64,000 nt of DNA from Hyphomicrobiales bacterium (GCA_900466945.1 UBNV01000010.1:310001-374000), one strand, 5' to 3'; counted from the first letter of the stretch, positions 26,252-35,782 are shown. Notes: generated by a model not told the origin, from the sequence alone. Translations and numbers: made by a program.

Positions 26252-26697
26252 GAACTCAGCTCGTGGTGCGTGCGGGGATCAGACGCACAAGCGCCGGATC
26301 GACAAGGTTGTGAGACTGCCTGTGATGGCTGCGCGGACAGGACGAGGCGCCAAATGTGCCGCCTGTTCCACCGGCTGGCCTTAGGCCATATTCATGGCCG
26401 TGCGTCAAGAAAAACCACGGAAACCGGCTGGCCCGGGAGGATGCGCAGAGAGAGCAAAAAATTTTTCCGTCGACGGAACTCGACGCTGGGTCCGGCGTTA
26501 TTGGATCAGAGCGCTGGCTACGTCTGGCGAATGCGAGGATCAGATAAGTCGGTGCCCCCGCCACTTTTTCCCTCGTTGCAGCCAACACGCGAGCCCCTTA
26601 ACCGCGAGGCCGGCGCTCTCCCCCAAGTCCCCGCCCCAAAGGAAAACCCGTGTCCGCCGACACGGGTTTTTCTTTGCGCGTTTTGGCTGTCCTGCGG
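26252..26697. other. 446-bp intergenic region upstream of gltX
   Basis: No gene is convincing. It holds a perfect inverted repeat GGCCAT-ATTC-ATGGCC at 26384-26399 and a minus-strand TTGACG just upstream of it that could be a gltX -35 element, without a good -10. A direct repeat ACCGGCTGGCC flanks this site. A strong terminator lies at the far end. No tRNA, rRNA or known riboswitch pattern was seen. Confidence 0.4.
26643..26672. terminator. Rho-independent terminator after the SLC13 gene
   Basis: AAAACCCGTGTC-CGCC-GACACGGGTTTTT is a perfect hairpin with A and T runs on both sides, so it can act in both directions. It lies about 26 bp past the SLC13 stop on the minus strand. Confidence 0.85.
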
Positions 26698-28467
26698 CTA
26701 CTGAACGGGCCAGACCATGAGAAGGGCTGGGACAGAGACCAGCACGATCAGGATCGACAGGGGAAGTCCCAGGCGCGGATAGTCGGAAAACTTGTAGCCG
26801 CCGGGACCCATGACCAGTGTATTGCACTGGTGGCCGATGGGGGTCAGGAAGTCGCAGCCGGCACCGATCGCAACCGCCATCAGGAAGGCTTCAGGCCTGT
26901 AGTTGAGGCCTGTCGCGAAGCTCGCGGCGATAGGCGCCATAACCAGAACGGTCGCTGCATTGTTGAGGAAGGGCGTGACAGCCATGGCCGTCAGCAAGAT
27001 AATGCCGACCGCTCCCCAGACAGGAAGGCCGCCTGCGACCGCGTTGAGCCAGCCGGCGATCACGTCACTGCCACCGGAAGTGCGCAGCGTATCGGCGACG
27101 GGGATCAGGGCTGCGAGCATCACTAGGATGGGCCCATCGACGGCGCGGTAGACTTCACTCACGGGAATGACGCCGAATGCGACCATGGCCAGGGCGGCGG
27201 CGAAAAAGGCGATCGCGACCGGTGCCAGCCCGAGCGCCGTGGACCCCATGGCAATCACCAGAATAGCGAGAGGAATGACGACATTGCGGCTGGTGCCGAG
27301 CAGGATCTCGCGTTCTGCAAGCGGCAGGCAGCCCAGTTCGGTCAGGATCGCCGGCATCTGCTGCCGCAAACCCTGGAGCAGCACGACATCGCCGGAGCGC
27401 AAGGTGAGCTGGCCGAGGCGTTCGCGGATGCGTTTTCCCTGGCGGCTGACGGCAAGCAGATTCACGCCATAGGTATGGACAAGCGAGAGCTCGCTGGTCG
27501 TCTGGCCGATCAAAGGCGAACCGCGCCCGATCACGGCCTCGACGGACGAGATGTCGCCACGTGTCTTAATGTCGCCGTCGGTATTGCCGGACAGGCTCAG
27601 ATTGCCCTGCGAGACGATCCGGTCGAGTGCTTCGGACGCGCCTTCCAGCAAGAGCGTGTCTTCCGCGTGCAGCAGGACGTCCGGGAAGGGCGAAAGGCGC
27701 GTGTGACCGCGCAGGATGGCGGTTGCCGTGACCTCTCCATGCGATGTCTGCAAGAGCTGATGCAGCGTCTTGCCGACGAAGGGCGACTGCCTGGTGATCA
27801 TGGCTTCGGTCGCGAAGCTCGAACTCTCCAGTGCTTCCTGCAGCGACGGGTTCTGGTTTTCACGTCGTGGAACCAGCCAGTAGAAGAAGATCAGAAAGAC
27901 GACGCCGGCGATGGTCAGCAGGCCGCCCACCGGTGTGAAGTCGAACATGGTGAAGGGCTGGCCGGTCAACTCTTCGCGTAGACGCGACACTGCGATGTTC
28001 GGCGAGGTTCCGATCTGGGTCATCAGGCCACCCAGCAGAGCCGCGAAGGCCATCGGCATCAGAAAGACCGAAGGAGACACGTTGGAGCGCCGCGCGAATT
28101 GAAACGCAACCGGCATCATGATCGCGAGCGCGCCGATGTTCTTGATGAAGGCGGACAGGACCGCCACCGTCAACAGAAGGAGAAGCATTTGACCGTGAAG
28201 CGCGGTGAGTGCCGGGAAGAAGCGTTTGATCGCAAGATCGACGACGCCTGAACGCGCCACGCCGGCGCTGACCACCAGAGCGCTGCCGACGATGATGACG
28301 ATGTCGTCCGAGAAGCCGGAAAAGGCCTCGCCCGGGGGAACCAGACCGACGGCGACGGCTGCGACCAGGGCGCAGCAGGCGATCACGTCATAGCGGAACT
28401 TCTCCCACAGAAAGGCCGCCATCATGATGGCGATGATGCCGAAGGCGAGGATCTGCTCGTATGTCAT
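26698..28467 (-). CDS. SLC13/DASS-type permease with paired TrkA-C domains
   Basis: From ATG 28465-28467 the protein has 589 residues. About four or five hydrophobic segments come first (residues 1-200), then two RCK_C/TrkA-C domains (about 205-290 and 295-385, seen as MITRQSPFVGKTLHQLL and VIGRGSPLIGQTTSELS), then a second membrane block to the C-terminus with GAGCDFLTPIGHQCN. This is the CitMHS/SLC13 layout used for anions such as sulfate or dicarboxylates. The substrate is unknown. Starts further upstream would add a non-membrane extension and are disfavoured. Confidence 0.82.
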   Translation of the reverse strand: MTYEQILAFGIIAIMMAAFLWEKFRYDVIACCALVAAVAVGLVPPGEAFSGFSDDIVIIVGSALVVSAGVARSGVVDLAIKRFFPALTALHGQMLLLLLTVAVLSAFIKNIGALAIMMPVAFQFARRSNVSPSVFLMPMAFAALLGGLMTQIGTSPNIAVSRLREELTGQPFTMFDFTPVGGLLTIAGVVFLIFFYWLVPRRENQNPSLQEALESSSFATEAMITRQSPFVGKTLHQLLQTSHGEVTATAILRGHTRLSPFPDVLLHAEDTLLLEGASEALDRIVSQGNLSLSGNTDGDIKTRGDISSVEAVIGRGSPLIGQTTSELSLVHTYGVNLLAVSRQGKRIRERLGQLTLRSGDVVLLQGLRQQMPAILTELGCLPLAEREILLGTSRNVVIPLAILVIAMGSTALGLAPVAIAFFAAALAMVAFGVIPVSEVYRAVDGPILVMLAALIPVADTLRTSGGSDVIAGWLNAVAGGLPVWGAVGIILLTAMAVTPFLNNAATVLVMAPIAASFATGLNYRPEAFLMAVAIGAGCDFLTPIGHQCNTLVMGPGGYKFSDYPRLGLPLSILIVLVSVPALLMVWPVQ

Positions 28468-28566
28468 GGTGTTCCGGCGTGATGCTGGCGCTTTGGGGAG
28501 AAGCGGTAGGGGCTTGCGAGAAGTCTGGCAAGAGCCGATCGGTTCCCGCCGAGCAAGTTCGATGTT

Positions 28567-28599
28567 AAAAAAAAGGCCCATCTCAAAGACGGGCCTTTC
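28567..28599 (-). terminator. Rho-independent terminator of terC
   Basis: On the minus strand AAAGGCCCGTCTTTGAGATGGGCC forms a hairpin followed by eight T. It lies about 25 bp past the TerC stop. Confidence 0.9.
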
Positions 28600-28621
28600 A
28601 GGAACTAAACTGCAGCCATGA

Positions 28622-29383
28622 TCAATGGGTGGTGGTGACCTTGAGCTTGCGGTCCCGCTCACGCTTGCGCCGCGCAAACATGTTAAGCACTTCGACCAGC
28701 GCCGAGAAGGCCATGGCGGCATAGACGTAGCCCTTCGGTACGTGGAAGCCCATGCCCTCGGCGATCAGTGTCGTGCCGATCATCATGAGGAACGCCAACG
28801 CCAGCATGACGATGGTCGGGTTCTTCTCAATGAAGTTGGCAAGCGGCGTTGCCGCAACCAGCATCACGGTGACGGCTGCAAGCACGGCGACCACCATGAT
28901 CGGGACGTGCGGCGTCATGCCGACGGCGGTGATGATGCTGTCGATCGAGAAGACGAGGTCGAGGATGAGGATCTGACCGATGGCGCTCGCGAAGGTGGTC
29001 GATGCGGTCGAGGCGATGAAGTCCTCATCCTTGTCCACCGGGTCTACGGCGTGATGGATTTCTTTTGTTGCCTTCCAGACCAGGAAGAGGCCGCCGGCGA
29101 TCAGGATCATGTCCTTCCAGGAGAAGCCATGGCCAAAGAGTTCGAAGACGGGCGTGGTCAGCTGCACGATCCAGGCGACCGTGCCCAGAAGTGCCAAACG
29201 CATGACGAGCGCGAGACCGATGCCGATGCGACGCGCCTTTTCCCGCATTTCCTGCGGCAGCTTGTTCGTCAGGATCGAGATGAAGATAAGGTTGTCAATG
29301 CCGAGGACGATCTCCATGACGACCAGCGTCACGAGTGCGACCCAGGCGGCGGGATCCTGAAGGAGCGGAAGAATAGCCTGCAT
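28622..29383 (-). CDS. TerC-family integral membrane protein
   Basis: The 253-residue product has about seven transmembrane segments and the TerC signatures with acidic residues inside helices: [12 protein letters not shown] near residue 24 and [17 protein letters not shown] near residue 130. TerC proteins are linked to tellurite resistance and, in several bacteria, to manganese export coupled to protein secretion. A manganese role would fit the sit operon in this window, but there is no direct link. ATG 29381-29383 starts the first hydrophobic region. The C-terminus is basic. Confidence 0.88.
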   Translation of the reverse strand: MQAILPLLQDPAAWVALVTLVVMEIVLGIDNLIFISILTNKLPQEMREKARRIGIGLALVMRLALLGTVAWIVQLTTPVFELFGHGFSWKDMILIAGGLFLVWKATKEIHHAVDPVDKDEDFIASTASTTFASAIGQILILDLVFSIDSIITAVGMTPHVPIMVVAVLAAVTVMLVAATPLANFIEKNPTIVMLALAFLMMIGTTLIAEGMGFHVPKGYVYAAMAFSALVEVLNMFARRKRERDRKLKVTTTH

Positions 29384-29467
29384 GAACGGGTTCCATCGAT
29401 GGGGAAGGGACCAGCAGCAAATGGGACAAAATGGCGCAGTTGGCAAGGGTCGGCGTCAGCCGTCCGA

Positions 29468-30130
29468 TTAAGGCGCCGAAGGCTTTGCCCCGTAAGCGCC
29501 GAAGAACACCCTCATGCCGCCACCGATGACACGTTCCAGCTCGGCGTCTTGAGGGCGAACAGGGATGTCGTTGAAGAGCTTGCCCTTGAAGAAACTGCCC
29601 ATGGTCAACTCCAGAAACTGCGCCGCAGCGAGATCGGTGTCGTCGATGTCCAGGCGGCCTGCCGCGACCTGCTGGTCGAGATAATCCTTCAGCACGGTTC
29701 GCACATTGTTCGGCGAGCCCGCGAAAAAGCGCTGACAGAGCGACGGCATGCGGTCGATGACGCCGAGAAGGATGCGCATCGCGGAAATCATCTCGGACTC
29801 AAAGATCTGGTCGACGAAGGCATAGGCAAAACGACGCAGGCCTTCATTGGGATCCGGATGCTGTGAAAGCAGTTCGCGCACGCTTTCAGTGAACAAACCC
29901 TTGGCGCGTTCGATCAGGGCGGCGAAAAGCTCTTCCTTGCTCTGGAAATAAACATAGATGGTGCCCTTCGACACGCCCGCCTCACGGGTGACGTCATTCA
30001 TGCTGGCGGCGTCATAGCCCATTTTCATGAAGACGCGATGCGCCCCGTCCAGGATCTGCCCCCGCTTGACCGGATCCGACCCCGCAGCAAAGCGGCCAAC
30101 CCCGGCGACGGGGTAGCAAGGGGGTGTCAT
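29468..30130 (-). CDS. TetR/AcrR-family repressor of the adjacent efflux genes
   Basis: ATG 30128-30130 with AGGAAA seven bases upstream gives 220 residues; an ATG nine codons earlier has poor spacing. The HTH is at about residues 42-62 (MNDVTREAGVSKGTIYVYFQSKEEL), followed by a TetR_C-type ligand domain. It is divergent from an EmrAB-type pump, the classical layout for drug-sensing TetR repressors, and a 23-bp inverted repeat lies on the pump's promoter. The ligand is unknown. Confidence 0.88.
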   Translation of the reverse strand: MTPPCYPVAGVGRFAAGSDPVKRGQILDGAHRVFMKMGYDAASMNDVTREAGVSKGTIYVYFQSKEELFAALIERAKGLFTESVRELLSQHPDPNEGLRRFAYAFVDQIFESEMISAMRILLGVIDRMPSLCQRFFAGSPNNVRTVLKDYLDQQVAAGRLDIDDTDLAAAQFLELTMGSFFKGKLFNDIPVRPQDAELERVIGGGMRVFFGAYGAKPSAP

Positions 30131-30220
30131 GGCAGTTTCCTGGGTTTGTTTCGACATATCCTGACCAAAGAAAAATTAACGTAACCGAACATCCGCTGCG
30201 CAGAAGCTCGTTCATGGCAC

Positions 30221-30274
30221 TTGATATGGGGGAAAAAACTGTCTATGTCAATCGAACCGAACGGTTCAGTTCGA
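30221..30274 (+). promoter_or_regulatory. Efflux-pump promoter with TetR-type operator
   Basis: TTGATA (30221-30226), 17 bp, TATGTC (30244-30249) form a promoter. A 23-bp inverted repeat at 30252-30274, with arms TCGAAC and GTTCGA and core GAACGGTTC, starts two bases after the -10. It differs from a perfect palindrome only at two paired positions and the centre, so it is well placed to block transcription. Confidence 0.7.
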
Positions 30275-30303
30275 GCAATTTCAACCAATCCCCGGTCCGT
30301 GCC

Positions 30304-31491
30304 ATGTCAGCGACGCAAAGATCCACCGCCCTTCGTTCCAATTCCACTCCAGTCGATCGGAATGAGGCCGCGCCCGCAACAGAGACGGATGCCGGGGTGC
30401 CCCATCAGGCCCCGGAGCCATCGGCTCCCAAGCCGAAGCGGCGCAGTCCGGTCCTGCCCGTCATCCTTGCCGCACTCGTCGCCGGGGGCGCCTGGTATGG
30501 CTATGAATGGTGGACCAACGGCCGTTTCTTGGTGTCGACGGAAGACGCCTATATCGAAGGTGACATTGCGATCATCTCGCCCAAGGTTTCGGGCTATGTC
30601 GCCAAGGTGAACGTTGCCAGCAATCAGGTCGTGCATGCGGGTGATCTTCTGGTGACGCTCGATGGTGGCGATTACCAGATCGCCTATGAACAGGCGGTCG
30701 CTGGCAAGCAGAGTTCAGAGCTGGCGGTGAAGCGCATCGATGCACAGATCGTGGGTGGCCAGGCGAGTGTCGCCCAGGCCAAGGCGCAGCTCGGATCCCT
30801 GGAGGCTGCAGTGCGTGGCGCCGAGATCACCGAAAAGCGCTCCAACGAGCTTGCTTCCAAGAGCGTCGGCACGGCTGCCGATCTCGACAATGCGCAGGTC
30901 GCGCTCGACCAGGCGCGGGCCAACCTCGTTGCCGGTCAGGCCGCAGTGGATTCCGCCGATGCCAATCTTTCGATCCTGAAGGCGCAACGCGAAGAGGCGG
31001 TCAACGCGGTGCGCGTGCAGGATCAGGTCGTGGCCAAGGCCAAGCGCGATCTCGATTTCACCGTTCTCAAGGCGCCCTATGACGGTGTCGTGGGCAATCT
31101 GTCCGTTCAGGCAGGTGATCTGGTATCCGCCGGCAAGCGGCTCGCCGCTCTGGTGCCGACGAATGAGCTCTTCATCGAGGCCAATTTCAAGGAGACGCAG
31201 ATCGCGCATCTGGTGCCGGGCTCCAAGGTGTCGATCCATGTCGATGCCTATGGTGACCAGCCGCTCGAAGGTACCGTGACTTCCATTGCGCCGGCCTCTG
31301 GCGCCATCTTCTCCATGCTGCCGGCCGAAAACGCGACCGGCAACTTCACCAAGGTCGTCCAGCGTGTGCCTGTGCGCATCGCTTTGCCCAAGGACGCGCT
31401 TGCCGGCGGCCATCTGCGTGCCGGCCTCAGCGTCATCGTCGACGTCGACACCCGCACGGCCCCTTCGGGCCAGGCGCTTGCCGAAAAGTAA
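30304..31491 (+). CDS. HlyD/EmrA-family membrane fusion protein of a drug efflux pump
   Basis: ATG 30304 gives 395 residues; earlier ATGs lie in or before the promoter. The chain has a disordered N-terminus, one membrane helix (VLPVILAALVAGGAWYGYEWW, near residues 50-70), a barrel-sandwich biotinyl-lipoyl domain split by a coiled-coil hairpin (about residues 115-235, Ala/Gln-rich), and a beta-barrel region with VPTNELFIEANFKETQI. It should link the inner-membrane transporter that follows to the outer membrane. The ribosome site is weak. It is cotranscribed with the next gene, 33 bp away. Confidence 0.9.
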   Translation: MSATQRSTALRSNSTPVDRNEAAPATETDAGVPHQAPEPSAPKPKRRSPVLPVILAALVAGGAWYGYEWWTNGRFLVSTEDAYIEGDIAIISPKVSGYVAKVNVASNQVVHAGDLLVTLDGGDYQIAYEQAVAGKQSSELAVKRIDAQIVGGQASVAQAKAQLGSLEAAVRGAEITEKRSNELASKSVGTAADLDNAQVALDQARANLVAGQAAVDSADANLSILKAQREEAVNAVRVQDQVVAKAKRDLDFTVLKAPYDGVVGNLSVQAGDLVSAGKRLAALVPTNELFIEANFKETQIAHLVPGSKVSIHVDAYGDQPLEGTVTSIAPASGAIFSMLPAENATGNFTKVVQRVPVRIALPKDALAGGHLRAGLSVIVDVDTRTAPSGQALAEK

Positions 31492-31524
31492 ACCACCGGC
31501 AGTCGTTAGCGAAAGGGCCGTGTC

Positions 31525-33108
31525 ATGGCCGCAATCACCAAACAGGACATCGCGCCCTCGGCACCGGCCGAGGAGCGGATGGATCCCAGACGCGTCCTTG
31601 CCTTTCTGGCGATGGTCTTCGGCATGTTCATGTCGATCCTCGATATCCAGATCGTCTCGGCTTCGCTGGCCGAAATCCAGGCCGGTCTCGGCGCCGGCTC
31701 CGACGAAGTCGCCTGGGTACAGACATCCTACCTGATCGCCGAAGTCATCATGATCCCCCTCTCGGGTGTGCTGGCCCGCATCGTGTCGACCCGAGTGCTG
31801 TTTACCTTCTGTGCCGCCGGCTTCACGCTGGCCAGCGCTCTCTGTGCTACCGCCACCAATATCGAGCAGATGATCGTCTACCGCGCGATCCAGGGTTTCA
31901 TCGGCGGCGGAATGATCCCCTCCGTGTTTGCGGCTGCCTTCACCATCTTCCCGCCGTCCAAGCGCAACATCGTTTCGCCGATGGTCGGTCTGGTCGCCAC
32001 GCTCGCGCCAACCATCGGCCCAACGATCGGCGGCTATATCAGCCATGCCATGTCCTGGCACTGGCTCTTCCTGATCAACGTCGTGCCGGGTGTGCTGGTC
32101 GCGGCGGCCGCCTGGAGCTTGATCGATTTCGACAAGCCGGACCTGAAGCTCTTGAAGAAGTTCGACTGGTGGGGGCTCGTCGCCATGGCCGTCTTCCTCG
32201 GCTCGATGGAGTTCGTGCTGGAAGAGGGCAACAACAAGGATTGGTTCAGCGACCATCATATCGTCATGGGCACCGTCGCGATGGTGATCGGCGGCTTCAT
32301 CTTCTTCCGTCGCGTCTTCAACGTCGAACTGCCGGTCGTCGATCTCAGGGCATTTTCGAACGCCAATTTCGCCTTCGGTTCGCTGTTCTCCTTCATCATG
32401 GGGGTCGGGCTTTACGGGCTCACCTATCTCTATCCGCTCTATCTCGGCCGCATTCGCGGATATGACTCGCTGATGATCGGCGAGACCATGTTTGTGTCGG
32501 GTGCTGCCATGTTTCTTACGGCGCCTGTTGCCGGTGTGCTGTCGGGCAAGCTCGATCCGCGCGTGATGATGATGATCGGTTTCGGCGGCTTTGCGCTCGG
32601 CACCTACATGATGACCGGGATTACCGCGGACTGGGATTTCTACGAACTGCTTGTGCCGCAGATCCTGCGCGGCTGCTCGCTGATGATTTGCATGGTGCCG
32701 ATCAACAATCTGGCGCTCGGCACGCTGCCCCCGGATCGCATCAAGAATGCATCGGGCCTGTTCAACCTGACGCGCAATCTCGGTGGGGCCGTCGGCCTCG
32801 CCATCATCAACACCATGCTGACGCAGCGCACCGACGACCACTATGCTCGGCTGGCGGAGCAGCTTTCCTGGGGTAATCAGGCGGCACTCGACTGGCTTGC
32901 CAGTGTCGGCGCGAACTACGACAGCTATGGTCTCGACGGCACGGCGGTTGCCATCCAGAAGCTATCGGGTGTCGTGACCCGACAGGCCTGGCTCCTGTCC
33001 TTCATGGATGTCTTCTTGGGTCTGACCATGCTCTTCGCCGCCCTCGTCTTCCTCGCGCTGCTTCTGAAGAAGCCAAAGGGAGCGGCACCGGCCGGTGCGG
33101 GCCACTGA
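31525..33108 (+). CDS. EmrB-type MFS drug efflux transporter (DHA2 family)
   Basis: The 527-residue product has about 14 hydrophobic segments, the DHA2 pattern. Typical motifs are MSILDIQIVSASLAEIQ in helix 1, VAWVQTSYLIAEVIMIPLSG in helix 2 and GGGMIPSVFAAAFTIFP. It exchanges protons for hydrophobic toxicants, working with the membrane fusion protein. AAAGGG lies before the ATG. A hairpin with a T run follows. The drug range is not predictable from sequence. Confidence 0.93.
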   Translation: MAAITKQDIAPSAPAEERMDPRRVLAFLAMVFGMFMSILDIQIVSASLAEIQAGLGAGSDEVAWVQTSYLIAEVIMIPLSGVLARIVSTRVLFTFCAAGFTLASALCATATNIEQMIVYRAIQGFIGGGMIPSVFAAAFTIFPPSKRNIVSPMVGLVATLAPTIGPTIGGYISHAMSWHWLFLINVVPGVLVAAAAWSLIDFDKPDLKLLKKFDWWGLVAMAVFLGSMEFVLEEGNNKDWFSDHHIVMGTVAMVIGGFIFFRRVFNVELPVVDLRAFSNANFAFGSLFSFIMGVGLYGLTYLYPLYLGRIRGYDSLMIGETMFVSGAAMFLTAPVAGVLSGKLDPRVMMMIGFGGFALGTYMMTGITADWDFYELLVPQILRGCSLMICMVPINNLALGTLPPDRIKNASGLFNLTRNLGGAVGLAIINTMLTQRTDDHYARLAEQLSWGNQAALDWLASVGANYDSYGLDGTAVAIQKLSGVVTRQAWLLSFMDVFLGLTMLFAALVFLALLLKKPKGAAPAGAGH

Positions 33109-33163
33109 CGCACCATGCCCGATCAAGCTTGCGGGCGGTCTAGACCTCTACTATCTCCAGATC

Positions 33164-33199
33164 CAGGCCGTGCCACTCGATGGGGCGGCCTGATTTTTT
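33164..33199 (+). terminator. Rho-independent terminator after the efflux operon
   Basis: CAGGCCG (33164-33170) pairs with CGGCCTG (33186-33192), extended by TGCC/GGGG, and is followed by ATTTTTT. Confidence 0.7.
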
Positions 33200-33208
33200 G
33201 CTGGACTA

Positions 33209-33244
33209 GAGGTACGTACATCAGATTTCTGATTTACGTACCTC
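33209..33244. promoter_or_regulatory. 36-bp near-perfect palindrome, candidate LacI-type operator
   Basis: Arms GAGGTACGTA (33209-33218) and TACGTACCTC (33235-33244) are perfectly paired, and inner ATCAGA/CTGAT arms continue the symmetry with few mismatches. It is 34 bp upstream of the LacI-type gene, so autoregulation and control of xylB/xylA are likely. Confidence 0.65.
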
Positions 33245-33278
33245 ATTCGGTCGTGTAGGACGGGCGCTGGAGGAGAGA

Positions 33279-34304
33279 ATGAAGCCGACCGTTCATGACA
33301 TTGCGAGCCGCGCGGGCGTGAGCCTCGCCACCGTCGACCGGGTTCTGAACCGGCGGCCGGGCGTCAGTGCGCGCACCCGCGAGAAGGTGGACCAGGCCGT
33401 CAGCGAACTGGGCTTCGTGCGTGATGTGGCTGCCGCCAACCTCGCCAAGGGGCGCGTCTATCCGCTGACCTTCATCATTCCCTCGAACGACAACTCCTTC
33501 ATGCGTGGCCTCAGGCTTTCGCTCGAAGAGGCAAGTGCGCGCGCTGCGGTGGAGCGGATCGCAATCCGCCTCGTCGATGTGCCGGCCTTCGACGCGACGG
33601 CGCTTGCGGCAGCACTTCGAGCGGCCGCAGATCAGCCGCCCGCCGGCATCGCCTTTGTGGCCGTCGATGCGCCCGAAGTAGCCGCGGCTGCGGCCGAGTT
33701 GGCCTCCGCGGGAATTCCGCTGGTGACGCTGGTGTCGGATCTCTCGGGTGCCGAGCGTGACCATTATGCGGGTATCGACAACGCGGCTGCCGGACGCACA
33801 GCCGCAAGCCTGCTCGGACGCTTTGCGGGTGGCCGGCATGGCAAGGTCGCCGTGCTAGCGGGTTCCATGCTGGTCCGCGACCATCGCGAGCGCTGCGAGG
33901 CTTTTGCCGCGCTGATCGCGGCCGACTTCCCCGAACTTGGTCTGCTGCCTGTGCTCGAAGGCCGCGACGATCCCGCGGTCGTGGAGCGTGTGGTCACGGA
34001 ACTGTTTGCGTCTCGGGACGACATCGTGGCGCTCTACAGTCTCGGTGCCGGCAATCGAGGCTTGGTTCGCGCGCTAGAGGGCTTGCCCTTGGAGCGGCGA
34101 CCCGTCGTCATTGCCCATGAACTGACGGAGACGACACGCGTCGCGCTGCAATCGGGGCTGATCGACGCCGTGCTGAACCAGGATGCGGGCCACGAAGTGC
34201 GCAGTGCCATCCGTGTGCTGAAGGCAAAGGCCGACGGGCTGCCAGTGGTGACCGCGCAGGAGCGCATTCGTATCGACATATTCTTGAAGGACAATCTGCC
34301 CTGA
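33279..34304 (+). CDS. LacI-family regulator, probably of xylose use
   Basis: The 341-residue product has the LacI HTH and hinge (VHDIASRAGVSLATVDRVLNRRPGVS, residues 5-30) and a periplasmic-binding-protein-like sensor domain. GGAGGAGAG precedes the ATG. Its gene is only 23 bp before xylulokinase in the same direction, so it is likely cotranscribed with xylB and xylA and senses a pentose or its phosphate. The HTH has Asp in the place where many LacI proteins have Ser (TVDRVL rather than TVSRVL). It is not the AraC-type XylR of E. coli. Confidence 0.88.
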   Translation: MKPTVHDIASRAGVSLATVDRVLNRRPGVSARTREKVDQAVSELGFVRDVAAANLAKGRVYPLTFIIPSNDNSFMRGLRLSLEEASARAAVERIAIRLVDVPAFDATALAAALRAAADQPPAGIAFVAVDAPEVAAAAAELASAGIPLVTLVSDLSGAERDHYAGIDNAAAGRTAASLLGRFAGGRHGKVAVLAGSMLVRDHRERCEAFAALIAADFPELGLLPVLEGRDDPAVVERVVTELFASRDDIVALYSLGAGNRGLVRALEGLPLERRPVVIAHELTETTRVALQSGLIDAVLNQDAGHEVRSAIRVLKAKADGLPVVTAQERIRIDIFLKDNLP

Positions 34305-34327
34305 AGGCAGAGGAATGGAGGACACTC

Positions 34328-35776
34328 ATGTATCTCGGATTGGATCTCGGCACGTCCAGCGTCAAGGCGATGCTGATCAATGATGCGCAGCAGGTGATCG
34401 GCGTCGGTCACGCGGGTCTCACCGTGCAGCGGCCGCATCCCGGCTGGTCGGAACAGGCGCCGGGCGACTGGCTGCGGGCGACCGAAGAGGCGGTCGCCGC
34501 GCTCAAGGCCTCGCACCCGAGGGAACTCGCCGCCGTCAAGGGCATCGGGCTGTCCGGCCACATGCATGGCGCGACGCTTGTTGACGCCAAGGACCGGGTC
34601 TTGCGGCCCTGCATTCTCTGGAACGACACGCGCAGCCATGCGGAGGCCGCCGCGCTGGATGCCGATCCGCGCTTCCGGGCGCTGACCGGCAATATTGTCT
34701 TTCCCGGCTTCACCGCGCCGAAGCTTGCCTGGGTGAAGAACAATGAACCGGAGACCTTTGCCAAGGTCGCAAAGGTGCTGCTGCCCAAGGATTATCTCCG
34801 TCTCTGGCTGACGGGTGAATATCTCTCCGACATGTCGGATTCGGCCGGCACGAGCTGGCTCGATACAGGCAAGCGCGCGTGGTCAAGCGAATTACTGGAG
34901 GCAACAGGCCTGACCGTGGAGCAGATGCCGGGCCTCGTCGAGGGTACGGATCGTGCGGGCACGTTGCGCGCTGAGCTCGCCGAGAAATGGGGTCTTGGTT
35001 CTGACATCGTCGTTGCCGGCGGGGCCGGGGACAATGCGGCCTCTGCCTGCGGCATGGGCACGGTCGCCGAGGGCCAGGCTTTCGTCTCGCTCGGTACGTC
35101 GGGCGTGCTGTTTGCCGCCAATGCCTCCTATCTGCCGAAGCCGGAAAGCGCAGTACATGCGTTTTGCCATGCCCTCCCGAAGACCTGGCACCAGATGGGC
35201 GTCATTCTCTCTGCGACCGATGCGCTCAACTGGCATTCGACCGTGACCGGTAAATCGGCCGGCGAGTTGACTGGCGAACTCGGCGATGCGCTCAAGGCTC
35301 CGACGGGAGTCACCTTCCTGCCTTATCTCTCCGGCGAGCGCACGCCGCACAATGATGCGAAGATCCGCGGTGCCTTTATCGGGCTTGGCCATGAGAGCGA
35401 CCGCGCGGTGCTGACCCAGGCGGTGCTTGAGGGCGTCACCTTTGCGATCCGCGACAGCCTTGAGGCGCTGAAGTCGGCGGGCACGAAGATCTCCCGCGTC
35501 ACCGCGATCGGCGGTGGTTCGCGCTCGCGCTACTGGCTGTCCTCGATTGCAACCGCGCTCGATATGCCGGTCGATATTCCCGCCGACGGCGACTTCGGTG
35601 CTGCCTTCGGCGCGGCGCGGCTCGGGCTGATCGCGGCGACCGGAGCGGATCCGTTGTCGGTCTGTACGGCTCCGGAGACGGCAGAGACGGTGGAGCCGGT
35701 TTCGGAACTGACGGGCGCTTACGAGGCGGCTTACGGACGCTACCGGGCGCTTTACCCGGCGATCCGGGGACTTTGA
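34328..35776 (+). CDS. xylB: Xylulokinase
   Basis: The 482-residue FGGY-family kinase starts with the phosphate-binding loop LGLDLGTSSVKAMLI, has a substrate motif SGHMHGAT (with HGAT as in XylB) and the second signature VTAIGGGSRSRYWLSSIA. The reaction is ATP plus D-xylulose to D-xylulose 5-phosphate, feeding transketolase and transaldolase. GGAGG precedes the ATG. It lies between its regulator and xylA, the expected pathway set. Confidence 0.95.
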   Translation: MYLGLDLGTSSVKAMLINDAQQVIGVGHAGLTVQRPHPGWSEQAPGDWLRATEEAVAALKASHPRELAAVKGIGLSGHMHGATLVDAKDRVLRPCILWNDTRSHAEAAALDADPRFRALTGNIVFPGFTAPKLAWVKNNEPETFAKVAKVLLPKDYLRLWLTGEYLSDMSDSAGTSWLDTGKRAWSSELLEATGLTVEQMPGLVEGTDRAGTLRAELAEKWGLGSDIVVAGGAGDNAASACGMGTVAEGQAFVSLGTSGVLFAANASYLPKPESAVHAFCHALPKTWHQMGVILSATDALNWHSTVTGKSAGELTGELGDALKAPTGVTFLPYLSGERTPHNDAKIRGAFIGLGHESDRAVLTQAVLEGVTFAIRDSLEALKSAGTKISRVTAIGGGSRSRYWLSSIATALDMPVDIPADGDFGAAFGAARLGLIAATGADPLSVCTAPETAETVEPVSELTGAYEAAYGRYRALYPAIRGL

Positions 35777-35782
35777 AGAATA

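Noticed and set aside
26252-26697. tRNA or other stable RNA in the gap before gltX
   Set aside because: No cloverleaf, no CCA end and no known RNA pattern was found; only a terminator and one inverted repeat are clear.
30715-32841. 708-codon open frame on the minus strand opposite the EmrAB genes
   Set aside because: It is antisense to two clear protein families, is rich in His/Arg/Asp as expected from the reverse of GC-rich codons, and has no domain or ribosome site.
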